Assembly (NCBI RefSeq): GCF_000761215.1
Contig: NZ_CP009438.1
Span: 496,001 to 560,000 of the forward strand
DNA from: Streptomyces glaucescens
GTDB lineage: Bacteria; Actinomycetota; Actinomycetes; Streptomycetales; Streptomycetaceae
Direction: 5' to 3'
Length of the DNA stretch: 64,000 bases
A program made the position numbers and the translations under genes. The notes beneath the pieces were generated by a model. That model was not told the DNA's origin. It was given only the letters and a program-made list of their open reading frames with translations, and did not search any database. Shown one piece after another: positions 7,391 through 17,064 of this stretch (position 1 is its first letter; each line of letters starts with the position of its first letter).

Positions 7391-8487
7391 GCCGCGCCGT
7401 GGATCTGGTGACCGCCCTCGCCCGGGCCCGCACCGCCGAGCGGCCCGGCCCCGACACCCCCGCGGGCCCCGCCGTCCCCGACTGGCCGGGCCCGGCCCGC
7501 GCGATACCTCCCGCAGGACCCGGACTGCTGGACCTGGACCGGCTGCTGCGGCTGTCGCTGGCCGCCGCCGACCCCCGCGGACGGCTGCGGCCCGCCCCGT
7601 CGGCGGGCGGGCTGCACCCGGTCGACGCCCGGCTCGCCGTCGGCGCCGGCTGCTCCCTGCCGCCCGGGACGTACGGCTACGACCCGCTGCGCCACCGCGT
7701 CCACCGCCTGAGCCCGGCTCCGCAGGCCGCCCCGAGCGGCGTGACCGTCGAGCTGACGGTCACCGCCCGCCGCACGGCGAGCCACTACGGGCACCGGGCG
7801 TGGCCCCTGCTGCTGCTGGACACCGGGCACACCGCCGCCGCGCTCGCGCTCGCCGCGCGGGCCCTGGCGACCGCTCCGGCGGCGGTCCGCCTCGACGGCG
7901 CCGGCGAACACCCCCTGGCCGCCGTGCACGTTCCGCCCCCCGCTCCCGGACCGCACCCGCCGGACCCGGACGCGCCCGCACCGGCCGAACTGCTGGCCCG
8001 GCGCAGCGCCCCGCCGCCCCTGCCCGGCACGCCCGCGCGCGAGGACCTGCACGCCGTCCTCACCACCGCGCGGGAAGCCGGCGCCGGGCGGCTGCGGTGG
8101 TGCGTCGCCGTCGGCGGACCCCGGCCGGAGCTCGTCGAGGCCGCGCCCGACGGCACCCTGCGGCGGCTCGCCGGCGGCGAGGCCCGCCCCACCCTCGCCG
8201 CCTGGGCGGCCGGACAGGGCTGGATCGCCGACGCGGGCGCCGTCCTGCTCGGCTACGGCTGCCCGTCCGACGCCGGCCCCCCGCGCATCCGCGGCGACCA
8301 CCTGCACGCCGGACACGCCGTCGGCTGCGCCCTGCTCACCGCCGCTCGGCGGGGACTCGCCGCCCGCCCGGTCGGCTCCTGGCAACGGGCCGACCTGGGC
8401 GCCGCGCTGGGCGGCCCGCCCGCACGGAACTGGATCGTCCACGGCCTGGCCCTCGGGGCCGGCCGACCCGAGAAGAGGACCACGTGA
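7387..8487 (+). CDS. SagB-type nitroreductase-fold azoline dehydrogenase
   Basis: 366 residues from GTG 7387. The FMN-binding motif PSAGGLHPVDARL is seen near residue 75, and a second nitroreductase-like half near the C-terminus has DHLHAGHAVGCALLTAARRGL, giving the two-part ThcOx/SagB architecture. These FMN enzymes oxidise azolines to aromatic azoles. Its presence implies that the mature product carries oxazoles. The central part is Ala/Pro rich and poorly conserved. Translation is coupled to the exporter gene downstream (GTGA at 8484). Confidence 0.8.
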   Translation: MSRAVDLVTALARARTAERPGPDTPAGPAVPDWPGPARAIPPAGPGLLDLDRLLRLSLAAADPRGRLRPAPSAGGLHPVDARLAVGAGCSLPPGTYGYDPLRHRVHRLSPAPQAAPSGVTVELTVTARRTASHYGHRAWPLLLLDTGHTAAALALAARALATAPAAVRLDGAGEHPLAAVHVPPPAPGPHPPDPDAPAPAELLARRSAPPPLPGTPAREDLHAVLTTAREAGAGRLRWCVAVGGPRPELVEAAPDGTLRRLAGGEARPTLAAWAAGQGWIADAGAVLLGYGCPSDAGPPRIRGDHLHAGHAVGCALLTAARRGLAARPVGSWQRADLGAALGGPPARNWIVHGLALGAGRPEKRTT

Positions 8488-10223
8488 TCGTCCACCCGGA
8501 GCTGCGCCGCGCCGCACGGCACGCGCGGCGCCCGCTGCTCGCGGCCACCCTCCTCCAGGGAGCCGTCACCCTGAGCTGGCTCGCCCAGGCCGGCCTGCTC
8601 GCGCAGGCGCTCGCCGCGATCGCCCGCGGCGCGACCGGCTCCCTTCCCGTCCTCCTCGCCGCGGTCCTCGCCGTGGTGGCGGTCCGGGCCGGTCTCGGCT
8701 GCGCCCAGCGGCGCACCGCCGCCCGGGCCGGCGCGCAGGTGCGGGTCCGGCTGCGCGACGAACTCCTCGCCCACCTCGGCCGGCTGGGCCCCGCGCAGCT
8801 CACCACGGCACGGACGGGGGCGGTGCGCACCACCGTCGTCGACGGCGTGGAGGGCGTCGACGCGTACGTGTCCCGCTACCTGCCCCAGCTGATCGTCACC
8901 CTGGCCGTGCCGCCCCTGCTGCTCGCCGCGGTGGCCGCGATCGAGCCGCGCGCCCTCCTCGGACTCGTCCCCGCCCTGCTGCTGGCCCTCGCCGGGCCGC
9001 GCGCCTGGGACCGGCTGCTGGCCCGGCGCGGCAGGGAACACTGGGACAGCTACGAAGGACTCGGCGCCGACTACCTCGAAGCCCTCCAGGGCATGCCCGC
9101 GCTGCGTGCCGCGGGCGCCGTCGGCCGCACCCGGCGGCGGCTGGAGGAACGGTCGGCGCAGTTGCACCGGGCGACGGTCGCCAAGCTCCGCGTCTCGCTG
9201 GCCGGCACGGGCATCACCGACCTGGCCGTCCAGGGCGGCACCGCGGCCGGCGCGCTGCTGGCCTGCTGGTCGTCGGCGACCGGCGCCACCTCCGCCGCCG
9301 GCACCTACCTGGTGCTGCTGCTGGCCGGCGAGTGCTTCCGCCCCGTCCGCGACCTGGCCCGCGAATGGCACGCCGGCTACCTCGGCGTGTCCGCCGCCGA
9401 CGGACTCGCCGCCCTGCGCACCGCCGAACCCGCCGTCCCGGACACCGGCCGGGAACCGGCCGACTGGCAGCAGGCGCCCCGACTCGCCTTCCAGGACGTG
9501 GAGTTCACCTATCCGGGTGCCGGCGAGCCCACTCTCCGCGGCGTCACCTTCACCGCCGAGGCGGGCCGCACCACGGCGATCGTGGGCCCCTCCGGTGCGG
9601 GCAAGTCCACGCTGCTCGGCCTGCTGCTGCGCCACCACGACCCGCAGCGCGGCCGGATCACCGTCGACGGCCGCGACACGGCGGCGTACGACCTCGGTTC
9701 CCTGCGGCGCGGCATCGCCGTCGTCTCCCAGGAGACGTACCTCTTCCACGCCTCCGTCGCGCAGAACCTGCGGCTGGCCCGGGCCGGTGCCACGGACGAG
9801 GAGCTGGAGCGCGCCGCCCGCACGGCCGGGATCCACGACGAGATCACCGCCCTCCCCGACGGCTACGCCACCGTCCTCGGCGAGCGCGGCGCCACCCTCT
9901 CCGGGGGCCAGCGCCAGCGCCTCGCCCTGGCCCGCGCCCTGCTCGCGGACGCGCCGGTCCTCGTCCTCGACGAGGCCACCAGCGCCGTCGACGAGCGCCG
10001 CGAGGCGGACATCGTCCGCGAGCTGACGGCCGCGGCACGCGGGCGGACCGTGCTGGTCGTCGCCCACCGGCTGGCCGCCGTCCGGCACGCCGACCGCATC
10101 GTCGTCCTGGACGGCGGGCGCGTGGACGCCGTCGGCGACCACCGGGCGCTCGTCGCCGCGGGCGGACTGTACGCGCGGCTCGCCGAGGCGGGCCGCACCC
10201 ATGAGGAAGGGCTCGCCGCATGA
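8484..10223 (+). CDS. ABC exporter half-transporter (CydD-like), RiPP export
   Basis: 579 residues from GTG 8484. An N-terminal transmembrane domain (residues about 20-310) contains LVTLAVPPLLLAAVAAIEPRALLG-type helices and the coupling region SYEGLGADYLEALQGMPALRA (in parts: EGLGADYLEALQGM). The ATPase has Walker A GPSGAGKST near residue 370, signature LSGGQRQR near 471 and DEATSAVD. It belongs to type IV exporters of the CydD class. The next gene encodes a second half-transporter, so the pair probably works as a heterodimer that exports the modified peptide. Confidence 0.85.
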   Translation: MIVHPELRRAARHARRPLLAATLLQGAVTLSWLAQAGLLAQALAAIARGATGSLPVLLAAVLAVVAVRAGLGCAQRRTAARAGAQVRVRLRDELLAHLGRLGPAQLTTARTGAVRTTVVDGVEGVDAYVSRYLPQLIVTLAVPPLLLAAVAAIEPRALLGLVPALLLALAGPRAWDRLLARRGREHWDSYEGLGADYLEALQGMPALRAAGAVGRTRRRLEERSAQLHRATVAKLRVSLAGTGITDLAVQGGTAAGALLACWSSATGATSAAGTYLVLLLAGECFRPVRDLAREWHAGYLGVSAADGLAALRTAEPAVPDTGREPADWQQAPRLAFQDVEFTYPGAGEPTLRGVTFTAEAGRTTAIVGPSGAGKSTLLGLLLRHHDPQRGRITVDGRDTAAYDLGSLRRGIAVVSQETYLFHASVAQNLRLARAGATDEELERAARTAGIHDEITALPDGYATVLGERGATLSGGQRQRLALARALLADAPVLVLDEATSAVDERREADIVRELTAAARGRTVLVVAHRLAAVRHADRIVVLDGGRVDAVGDHRALVAAGGLYARLAEAGRTHEEGLAA

Positions 10224-11965
10224 GCACCCCCGGCACCGCGCTCCCCCGGCGGGGTGCGCTGCGCGCGCTGCTGCCCGCGCTGGCCGGCCACCGCGCCATG
10301 ACCCTGCGCACCTGCGCGGCCGCCCTCCTCGAACAGGGCTCGCTGGTCGCGCTGGTCACGCTGGCCGCGCACACGGTCGGCAGCGCGGTCGGCACCGGGC
10401 GCCCGCCCGCGGCCGGCACCGCCGCCGCCCTGGCCGCCCTCGTCGTCCTGCGCGCCCTGCTGACGTGGCGGGAGATGGACCTCTCGCACGACCTGGCCTA
10501 CCGCGTCCTCGCCGAGCTGCGGGTCCGCGTCTTCGACGGCCTCGCCCGCAGTGCGCCCGCCCGGGTGGCGGGCCGGCGCAGCGGTGACCTCGCCGCCACC
10601 GCCATGGCCGACGTGGAGGCACTGGAGTTCTTCTACGCCCACATCACCGCCCAGCTCCTCGCCTCCGGCGCGGTGTTCACCGGCGGCGCGGCGGTCCTCG
10701 CCGCGGTGGAGCCGTGGCTGCTCGCCGCCCTGCTGCCGGCCGCGGCGCTGCTGGCCGCGGCGCCCTTCGCGGAGGCACGCGGCCGTACGGAGCGGGGTGC
10801 CCGCACCCGGCAGGCGGCCGCCGACCTGTCGGCCGACACCGTGGAGACGGTCGACGGGCTGCGGGAACTGCTGGCGTTCGGCAGGCTCGCCGAGCGCCGG
10901 ACCCGGCTCGCCGGGAAGGGACGGCGGCTCGCGGAGGCACAGCGGGCCGAGGTGACCCGGGAGGCCGTGGCCGCCGCCGTGCGTGATCTGCTCATCGTGC
11001 TCGCCGTCCTCGGCGTGGTGGCCACCGCGGCCCAGGCCGTCCAGGCGGGGCGGCTGCACGGCGCCTGGGCCCCGGCCGCGATGGCCCTCGCCCTGTCCGT
11101 GCTGGGCCCGGTCGCCGAGTCGGCCCGGTCGCTGAGCCAGGCGATGGGCCTGCGTGCCGCCGCCGCCAGGGTCGGCGCGGGGATGAACGCACCCGCGCTC
11201 GCCCCGCCGCCCGCCACGGCCCGTCCCCTGCCCCCCGGCCCGCTCGGAGTCCGCCTGCACGGCCTGAGCTTCGGCTACGGCGGCCGGCCCGTCCTGCGCG
11301 ACGTCGAACTCACCGTCCCGGCCGGGCAGACCCTCGCCCTCGTGGGCGCCTCGGGCGCGGGCAAGTCCACCTGCGCCCACCTGCTCGCACGCTTCTGGGA
11401 CCCCGGCGCCGGCTCCGTCCAGCTCCTCCCGGCCAGCGGCGACCCCGTCGACCTGCGTGACCTCACCGACGCCGAACTGCGCCGGGCCGTCGCCGTCGTC
11501 GGCCAGGACGCCCCGCTGTTCCACGGCACCCTCGCCGAGAACCTGCGCCTGGCGGCACCCGACGCCGACGACCACCGGCTCGCCGAGACGGCCGCACTGT
11601 GCGGCGTCGACCGCATCGCGCCCCTGGACACGCCGGTCGGCGAGCGCGGCGCCACCCTCTCCGGCGGCCAGCGCGCCCGTGTCGCCCTCGCCCGCGCCCT
11701 GCTCGCCGAGCCACGGGTGCTGGTCCTCGACGAGACGACCGCCCACCTGGACAACACCGGCGACGCCGAACTGGCGGCCGCCCTGGCCCGCACCGGCGGG
11801 CGGCGCACCACCGTCGTCATCGCCCACCGCCCCGCCACCGTCCGCCGGGCCGACCGCATCGCCGTGCTCGAAGGGGGGCGGATCGTGGAGGAAGGCACGT
11901 GGGAGGAGCTCACCGCCCGGCCCGGGGGCGCGCTCGCCCGTGTCCTCGCCGTGGCCGCGCGCTGA
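10220..11965 (+). CDS. ABC exporter half-transporter (CydC-like), RiPP export
   Basis: 581 residues, ATGA overlap with the previous gene. The membrane domain covers residues about 20-330; the ATPase has Walker A GASGAGKST near 376, LSGGQRARVALARALL near 479 and Walker B VLVLDETTAHLD. The D-loop differs from its partner (TAHLD versus TSAVD), consistent with an asymmetric heterodimer. It is the last gene of the coupled set; the next gene starts 171 nt away with its own ribosome site. An export pair plus the upstream importer fits a secreted metallophore that is re-imported with its metal. Confidence 0.85.
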   Translation: MSTPGTALPRRGALRALLPALAGHRAMTLRTCAAALLEQGSLVALVTLAAHTVGSAVGTGRPPAAGTAAALAALVVLRALLTWREMDLSHDLAYRVLAELRVRVFDGLARSAPARVAGRRSGDLAATAMADVEALEFFYAHITAQLLASGAVFTGGAAVLAAVEPWLLAALLPAAALLAAAPFAEARGRTERGARTRQAAADLSADTVETVDGLRELLAFGRLAERRTRLAGKGRRLAEAQRAEVTREAVAAAVRDLLIVLAVLGVVATAAQAVQAGRLHGAWAPAAMALALSVLGPVAESARSLSQAMGLRAAAARVGAGMNAPALAPPPATARPLPPGPLGVRLHGLSFGYGGRPVLRDVELTVPAGQTLALVGASGAGKSTCAHLLARFWDPGAGSVQLLPASGDPVDLRDLTDAELRRAVAVVGQDAPLFHGTLAENLRLAAPDADDHRLAETAALCGVDRIAPLDTPVGERGATLSGGQRARVALARALLAEPRVLVLDETTAHLDNTGDAELAAALARTGGRRTTVVIAHRPATVRRADRIAVLEGGRIVEEGTWEELTARPGGALARVLAVAAR

Positions 11966-12136
11966 GCTCCCGGCGCTCCCGCCCCGCCCGGTCCGGCCGG
12001 CCCGCGGGCATCGTGCATGATCGGGGGCGGCCCGCTCCCCGCGCCCCGTCCCGGTGGACCGCCGGCGTTTCGGGGAAGGGGTGGTGGGGACGGCGGCGAC
12101 CGCCGGGCCGTGCGGCGTCGTCGGTGGAGGAGACAG

Positions 12137-13516
12137 GTGGCAGGGCAGGGACGGGCGGTGACACCGCGGGCGCACCGCGGGCAGGCGTGGGCGGCGCGAG
12201 CGGCACTGGTGGCCGCCCTCGCGGCGTTGGCGCTGCCGCTCGTCGAGGGCGGCGTCGGCGGGGTGATGCTGCTGGTCGCCGGGTTCGCGGGGCTCGCCGT
12301 CACGGTGGCCGCGCTGTGGTGGACGCTGTCGCGGCGAGGTGTCGTGCGGATGGCCGCCGCCACGCTGGCGCTGCTCGTCCCGTGCGTGGTCCTCACGCTG
12401 TTCGCGCGGGCGAACCTGCTGTGGGTCGTGGCGGTGTCCGGGCTGCTGTGGTCGGCGGCCGTGTGGAGCGGCCGGTACGCGCTGCGCACCACGGGTCTGC
12501 GGTCCGCCCGGGTCAAGGAGTACCGCACCCCGCCGCCGCGGCGCCCCTTCGTGCTGCTCAACCCGCGCTCCGGCGGGGGCAAGGTCGAGCGGTTCGCGCT
12601 GCGGGAGAAGGCGGAGCGGCTGGGGGCGCGGGTCGTCGTGCTCGACGCGGAGGCGGAGCAGGACGTGGTCGCCCTGGCCCGGGCGGCGGTCGCGGACGGC
12701 GCCGACCTGCTCGGCGTCGGTGGCGGCGACGGCACCCAGGCCCTGGTCGCCGCCGTGGCCGCGGAGCACGGCCTGCCCTTCCTGGTGATCGCGGCCGGCA
12801 CCCGCAACCACTTCGCGATGGACCTGGGCCTGGACCGCGACGACCCGGCCGCCTGCCTGGACGCGCTCACCGACGGCGTCGAGGTCCGCGTGGACCTGTG
12901 TTTCGCGGGCGACCGTCCGTTCGTCAACAACGCCTCGTTCGGGGTGTACGGAACGGTCGTGCAGAGCCCGGGCTACCGCGACGACAAGGTGGGCACGGCG
13001 CTGAACCTGCTGCCCGAGCTGCTCACCCGGCAGCGCGGGCCGCGGCTGACGGCGCGGATCGGCCGGACGACCGTCACCGATCCGCAGGCCGTCCTGGTCA
13101 GCAACAACCCGTACCGCATGGACGACCCGTTCGGCTTCGGCCGGCGCGCGCGGCTGGACTCCGGGCGGCTCGGCGTCGTCGCCGTGAAGGTGGACAGCGC
13201 CGTCGGTGCCGCCGAACTGCTCCTGGACCCGCGGGCCCTGGGCACCACGACCTCGCACGAAGTGGTCGTCGACGCCGACGTCGCGGAGCTGGAGGCCGGT
13301 GTCGACGGCGAGGCCGTGCTCCTGCCCACGCCGGTGCGCTGCCGCGTCGAGCGCCGCGTGCTGCGTGTCCGCGTGCCCCGTGAACGGCCCGGCGTCCCCG
13401 ACCCGCCGCCCCGGCTGGACTGGCGCCGGCTGCGCAAACTGGCGGCCGCGATGGGCCGTACGGCCGTACCCGCGCGGTCCCGCGCCGAGCGGGAGCGGAC
13501 GCCGCCGCGCTCCTGA
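12137..13516 (+). CDS. Diacylglycerol kinase-family lipid kinase with membrane N-terminus
   Basis: 459 residues; GTG 12137 is preceded by GGTGGAGGAG (12124-12133). About 110 N-terminal residues form hydrophobic helices. The DAGK catalytic domain then starts at RPFVLLNPRSGGGK, with the nucleotide motif GVGGGDGTQALVAAV and the family motif AAGTRNHFAMDLGLDRDDP (in parts: AGTRNHFAMDLGL), plus FVNNASFGVYG. Such enzymes phosphorylate diacylglycerol or related lipids at the membrane. The C-terminal domain (SNNPYRMDDPFGFGRR onward) is the usual beta-sandwich. It appears monocistronic. Confidence 0.85.
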   Translation: MAGQGRAVTPRAHRGQAWAARAALVAALAALALPLVEGGVGGVMLLVAGFAGLAVTVAALWWTLSRRGVVRMAAATLALLVPCVVLTLFARANLLWVVAVSGLLWSAAVWSGRYALRTTGLRSARVKEYRTPPPRRPFVLLNPRSGGGKVERFALREKAERLGARVVVLDAEAEQDVVALARAAVADGADLLGVGGGDGTQALVAAVAAEHGLPFLVIAAGTRNHFAMDLGLDRDDPAACLDALTDGVEVRVDLCFAGDRPFVNNASFGVYGTVVQSPGYRDDKVGTALNLLPELLTRQRGPRLTARIGRTTVTDPQAVLVSNNPYRMDDPFGFGRRARLDSGRLGVVAVKVDSAVGAAELLLDPRALGTTTSHEVVVDADVAELEAGVDGEAVLLPTPVRCRVERRVLRVRVPRERPGVPDPPPRLDWRRLRKLAAAMGRTAVPARSRAERERTPPRS

Positions 13517-13677
13517 CCTCGGCCCCTCCCCCGCCAGTCTGCGCGTCGTTCACCGGTCCGGGCTCCGCCTCGCCGATTCGGGCGCGCCGGAGGTGAACCG
13601 GGCGCCGGTGGCCGCCGTGTTCCGGGACACCCGGCCGAGCCGAGCCGCGGAGACCGGCGAAGGGAGCGGAACGTCCC

Positions 13678-14283
13678 GTGCCCACCGACCACGCTTGCCG
13701 TGCGGCCGCCGAGCAGGCCGCGCACTGTCTGACCCCCGTGCGCGCGGCGCTGCTGCCCGCCGACCCCACGGAACCGCCGCCCGCCGAGGTCATGCCCGTC
13801 GTCCTACGCGGCTACCTGGGGGTGAACGCGCGGCCGGCCGCGCCGCGGGCCGCCGAGCGGCGTCCGGCGCCGGTAGGGGTCGCGGCGGGCGCGGCCGCCC
13901 TGCGGATGTGTCTCGACGGCCTCCACGCGGAGCCGGCGGGAGCGCTGGCGGCCTGGCACGCGGATCTCGGCCGGCGGCTGCGCGAGTTGCTGGCCGACCC
14001 GCGGTCGACCGGGCGGCAGGCCGACCCCTGGCAGCCCCTCGCGGAGCTGCAGCGGCGCGCCCACGAGGTGCTGACCGCGGTGGCCGGGCACGACCGGTCC
14101 GGCACGGCGGGACCCTGGCTGCTCGTCGCCCGGTTCGCCCTTTTGGAGGACGCCGTGTCGGGCGCGCTGCGGCGGACGGCGGTGCCGGCGGGGGCGGCCG
14201 CCGCGTGCGCGAGCGGGCTCGCCGCCGCGGCGGGTTCGCTCTTCGGGCTGGCCCTGGCGTCCGAACCGGTCAGCCCGGGATGA
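13678..14283 (+). CDS. Hypothetical protein (201 aa)
   Basis: GTG 13678 follows AGGGAG at 13661-13666. The protein is Ala rich and mostly helical, with no signal peptide, membrane segment or motif that I recognise. Third-position GC looks like neighbouring genes and the frame ends at a hairpin suited to termination, which supports it being real. It is followed by the oppositely oriented FemABX gene. No function is proposed. Confidence 0.6.
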   Translation: MPTDHACRAAAEQAAHCLTPVRAALLPADPTEPPPAEVMPVVLRGYLGVNARPAAPRAAERRPAPVGVAAGAAALRMCLDGLHAEPAGALAAWHADLGRRLRELLADPRSTGRQADPWQPLAELQRRAHEVLTAVAGHDRSGTAGPWLLVARFALLEDAVSGALRRTAVPAGAAAACASGLAAAAGSLFGLALASEPVSPG

Positions 14284-14309
14284 GGTGGCGGCGGCCGGCC
14301 GGCGCCACC
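14284..14309. terminator. Bidirectional terminator hairpin candidate
   Basis: GGTGGCG (14284-14290) pairs with CGCCACC (14303-14309); the loop is itself G/C rich and partly palindromic. It starts directly after the stop of the 201-aa gene and faces the convergent FemABX gene. Confidence 0.5.
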
Positions 14310-14379
14310 GCCGTACGGGCGCCCGGTCCGCGCACGGTGCGCCGCGCGCTTCGGCACGCCGGCGCGGGTGACGGCGGGG

Positions 14380-15501
14380 TCAGCGCCGGGACAGATACAG
14401 GCCGAGCGCCCCGTGCAGGACCCTGTTGAGGGGGTACTCCCACTCGCCGAGGTGTTCGACGGCCTCGCCGCCGGTGCCGGCCTTGAAGCGGAGCAGCCCC
14501 AGCAGGGGGTCGTCGTCCGCCAGGGTGTCCGTGATGCCGCGCAGGTCGTAGACGGCCGCGCCGCCCTCGTGGGCGTCGCACATCATGCGCCACTGGAGGG
14601 CGTTGCTCGGCCGCACCTCGCGTCTGCGGGCGGTGGAGGCGCCGTAGGAGTACCAGACGTGCTCGCCGACGGTCAGCATCGTGGCGGCCGCGAGCACCTC
14701 GCCGTCGTGGTGGGCCAGGTAGAGGCGGATGCGGCCGGCGTCCTCGGCGCGCAGCGCGGTCCACATCCGCTGGAAGTAGGGCAGCGGGCGGGGGACGAAA
14801 CGGTCCCGTTCGGCGGTCTCGGCGTAGAGGCCGTGGAAGACGGGCAGGTCCTCGTAGCCGCCCTGGACCACCTTGACGCCGGCCTTCTCGGCCTTCCCGA
14901 CGTTGCGCCGCCACTGCCCGCTGAGGCCTTGCCGCAGCTCGTCGCGGGTCCGTCCCGCGAGGGGGACCTGGAAGACGTGGCGCGGCTGGCCCGCGGCGAA
15001 GCCGTCCCGGCCGCCCGGTCCGCTCCGCCGCCAGCCCATCCGGCGCAGCCGGTCCGCGACGCCCGCGGCCTGCGGCTCCTGGGAGGTGGGCGCCACGTCG
15101 CGCAGCCGCCGGGCCCGCGGATCGGCGATCCCCGCCTTGACCGCCTCGGCGCTCCAGCGGCGGGCGACGACGGGCGGCCCCATCCGCACCGAGAAGGCAC
15201 CGTGCTGCCTCAGGTACGCGAGCATCGGCCGGAGCCACTGCTCCAGGCCGGCCGCGGTCCAGTCGATGACGGGGCCCTCGGGCAGGTAGGCCAGGTACCG
15301 TCTCAGCTTCGGCAGGGGCCGCAGCAACACCAGCCCGGCCCCGGCGACGCGGCCCTCCTCGTCCAGCCAGCCGAGGCTCAGGGCCCGCCAGTCCGGCTTC
15401 ACGTCCCCCCACGAGGGGACCTGCATATGGCTCACCGAGGGACGGGCCGTGGCGAAGGCCAGGTGTTCCTCACGGGTGATCGCTTCCACGCGGTAGCTCA
15501 T
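14380..15501 (-). CDS. FemABX-family peptidyltransferase (lipid II interpeptide bridge)
   Basis: 373 residues from ATG 15501. The opening SHMQVPSWGDVKPDWRA and LAYLPEGPVIDW, and the C-terminal half HDGEVLAAATMLTVGEHVWYSYGAS with LQWRMMCDAHEGGA, are typical of FemX/FemA/FemB proteins, which have two tandem GNAT-like domains. They transfer aminoacyl groups from tRNA to the lipid II stem peptide; Streptomyces needs a glycine bridge and often has several paralogues. A helical-arm region is visible around residues 200-240 (GLSGQWRRNVGKAEKAG). No partner gene is adjacent. Confidence 0.8.
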   Translation of the reverse strand: MSYRVEAITREEHLAFATARPSVSHMQVPSWGDVKPDWRALSLGWLDEEGRVAGAGLVLLRPLPKLRRYLAYLPEGPVIDWTAAGLEQWLRPMLAYLRQHGAFSVRMGPPVVARRWSAEAVKAGIADPRARRLRDVAPTSQEPQAAGVADRLRRMGWRRSGPGGRDGFAAGQPRHVFQVPLAGRTRDELRQGLSGQWRRNVGKAEKAGVKVVQGGYEDLPVFHGLYAETAERDRFVPRPLPYFQRMWTALRAEDAGRIRLYLAHHDGEVLAAATMLTVGEHVWYSYGASTARRREVRPSNALQWRMMCDAHEGGAAVYDLRGITDTLADDDPLLGLLRFKAGTGGEAVEHLGEWEYPLNRVLHGALGLYLSRR

Positions 15502-15692
15502 GCGCCGTGCTCCTTTGCTCGGCGCACCGGCCTGTCGAGCATGCGCCGCGACCCAGGTTCACCCGGCGGGCCGGCCCGCTCCCCCGGCCATGCGGACAGA
15601 TCCTGGCCGCTACCACCACCCGTCCGGGGCGGCGGCAGCGGTTCGGGTGTTTCGGAGTGGAGGACTCGCCGGTTCCGGCGGAGGCTGGTGAG

Positions 15693-17027
15693 GTGACCGC
15701 CTGCCCTCCCGGTTCCGGCCTGCCGCGCGGCGAACGGCGCCGCCGGCTGCCGCGGGCCCTTCCGGCGATCCTCGCCGCCGCCTTCGTCCTGCTGCACGTC
15801 TTCGGCTATCCGGCGACCCGTTTCTCCAACGACTCCTATCGCTACGCCCGTCAGGCCCACGAGTTCCTCGGCGATCCCCCGTCCGACGCGACCCGCAAGG
15901 CGGTCGCCGCCTACTGCGCGGACACGGCCCGGCTGGTCCACCGCAACCGGATGCTCGACCAGCTGAGGTACCGGGAACCCGGCCGGGAGGCCGCCTACGC
16001 GGCCCGGTGCGAGCGGAAGTACGCGCACGGGCTGGAACCCACCGACCCCCGGTACGAGCGGATCTTCCGCACCCGGCCCGGATATCCTTTCGTGGCGGCG
16101 CCGTTCGTGGCACTCCTCGGCGCCAAGGCCGGACTCACGCTGGTCGCGCTGCTGTGCACCGCGCTCGCCGGATACCTCGTGCTCCTGCTGCTGCGCACGC
16201 TGCGCGCGCCGCCCCCGGCCGCGCTGCTCGGCCAGGCCCTGTGCTACGTGACGCCGCTCGCCTCCTGGGGCGGCCGACCGCTGGCCGAGGGCCCGGCACT
16301 CGCGCTGACCGCCGCGCTGCTGCTCGCCGCGGTGTGGCTGCTGCACGGCCGCGTGCGGCCGGGCGCCGCGCTGTTCACCGGCGCCCTGGCCGGCGGACTC
16401 GCCGTCAGGTACTCGACGTTCCTGCTGGTGGCGCTGTTCCTGGCGGCCGCCGCGGCGGCCGCACTGCTCCTGGTCCGCCGGGCCCGGCACCGCGGAACCC
16501 GGTGGCTCGCCGGGCTGTCGGCGGGCGGCACCCTGGCCACGCTGGTCGGCGGCGAGCTCCTGGACCTGCCCGGCACCACGGACTCGCTCCAGGACACCTT
16601 CACGCTCCACTGGACCCGGCCCGAGATCGCGGACCCCTGGCAGGCCCTCCTCCGGCTCAACCACCACTACTGGTGGCAGTGGCTGCAGAAGGAGGCCCTC
16701 GCCCCGCTCCTGCTGTTCCTGCTCGCGGTGGGCGCGTGGGGTGTGTGGCGGCGTTCGGTGCCGGTCGCCCTGTGCGTGATCGCCGTGGGGGCGACCGGCT
16801 TCGCCACGGCCGCGGCGCACCCGCTCGCGGTCGAACTGGACCGGCTGTACGTCACCGTGTGGCTCGTGCCCGTCATCGGCGTGCCCCTGGCACTGAGCCG
16901 GCTGTGGCACCCGCTCCGGGAACGGCCGGCGCCGGGCGCCGGGCGGGCGGCACCCGCGGCCGGGGGCGGACCCGCGGCGCGGCTCCACGGCGAACGGGAG
17001 GAGGCCTGGCGGCAGGCGGCCGACTAG
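15693..17027 (+). CDS. Polytopic membrane protein, possible GT-C-type glycosyltransferase
   Basis: 444 residues; GTG 15693 follows GGCGGAGG (15677-15684). About ten hydrophobic segments are visible. A first hydrophobic helix is followed by the loop FSNDSYRYARQAHEFLG, whose Asp is placed like the acidic residue of the first extracytoplasmic loop in GT-C glycosyltransferases. Later segments include TPLASWGGRPLAEGPALALTAALLLA. The family call is weak and rests on topology alone; an unrelated conserved actinobacterial membrane protein is equally possible. The C-terminal 40 residues are hydrophilic and Ala/Arg rich. Confidence 0.6.
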   Translation: MTACPPGSGLPRGERRRRLPRALPAILAAAFVLLHVFGYPATRFSNDSYRYARQAHEFLGDPPSDATRKAVAAYCADTARLVHRNRMLDQLRYREPGREAAYAARCERKYAHGLEPTDPRYERIFRTRPGYPFVAAPFVALLGAKAGLTLVALLCTALAGYLVLLLLRTLRAPPPAALLGQALCYVTPLASWGGRPLAEGPALALTAALLLAAVWLLHGRVRPGAALFTGALAGGLAVRYSTFLLVALFLAAAAAAALLLVRRARHRGTRWLAGLSAGGTLATLVGGELLDLPGTTDSLQDTFTLHWTRPEIADPWQALLRLNHHYWWQWLQKEALAPLLLFLLAVGAWGVWRRSVPVALCVIAVGATGFATAAAHPLAVELDRLYVTVWLVPVIGVPLALSRLWHPLRERPAPGAGRAAPAAGGGPAARLHGEREEAWRQAAD

Positions 17028-17064
17028 GGTCCGGCCCCCGCCGCCCGGCACCGCCGGTCGGCGG

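Noticed and set aside
9863..13258. A 1131-codon open frame on the - strand
   Set aside because: Antisense to two ABC exporter genes and the lipid kinase; only Gln/Arg/Gly-rich composition, no motif.
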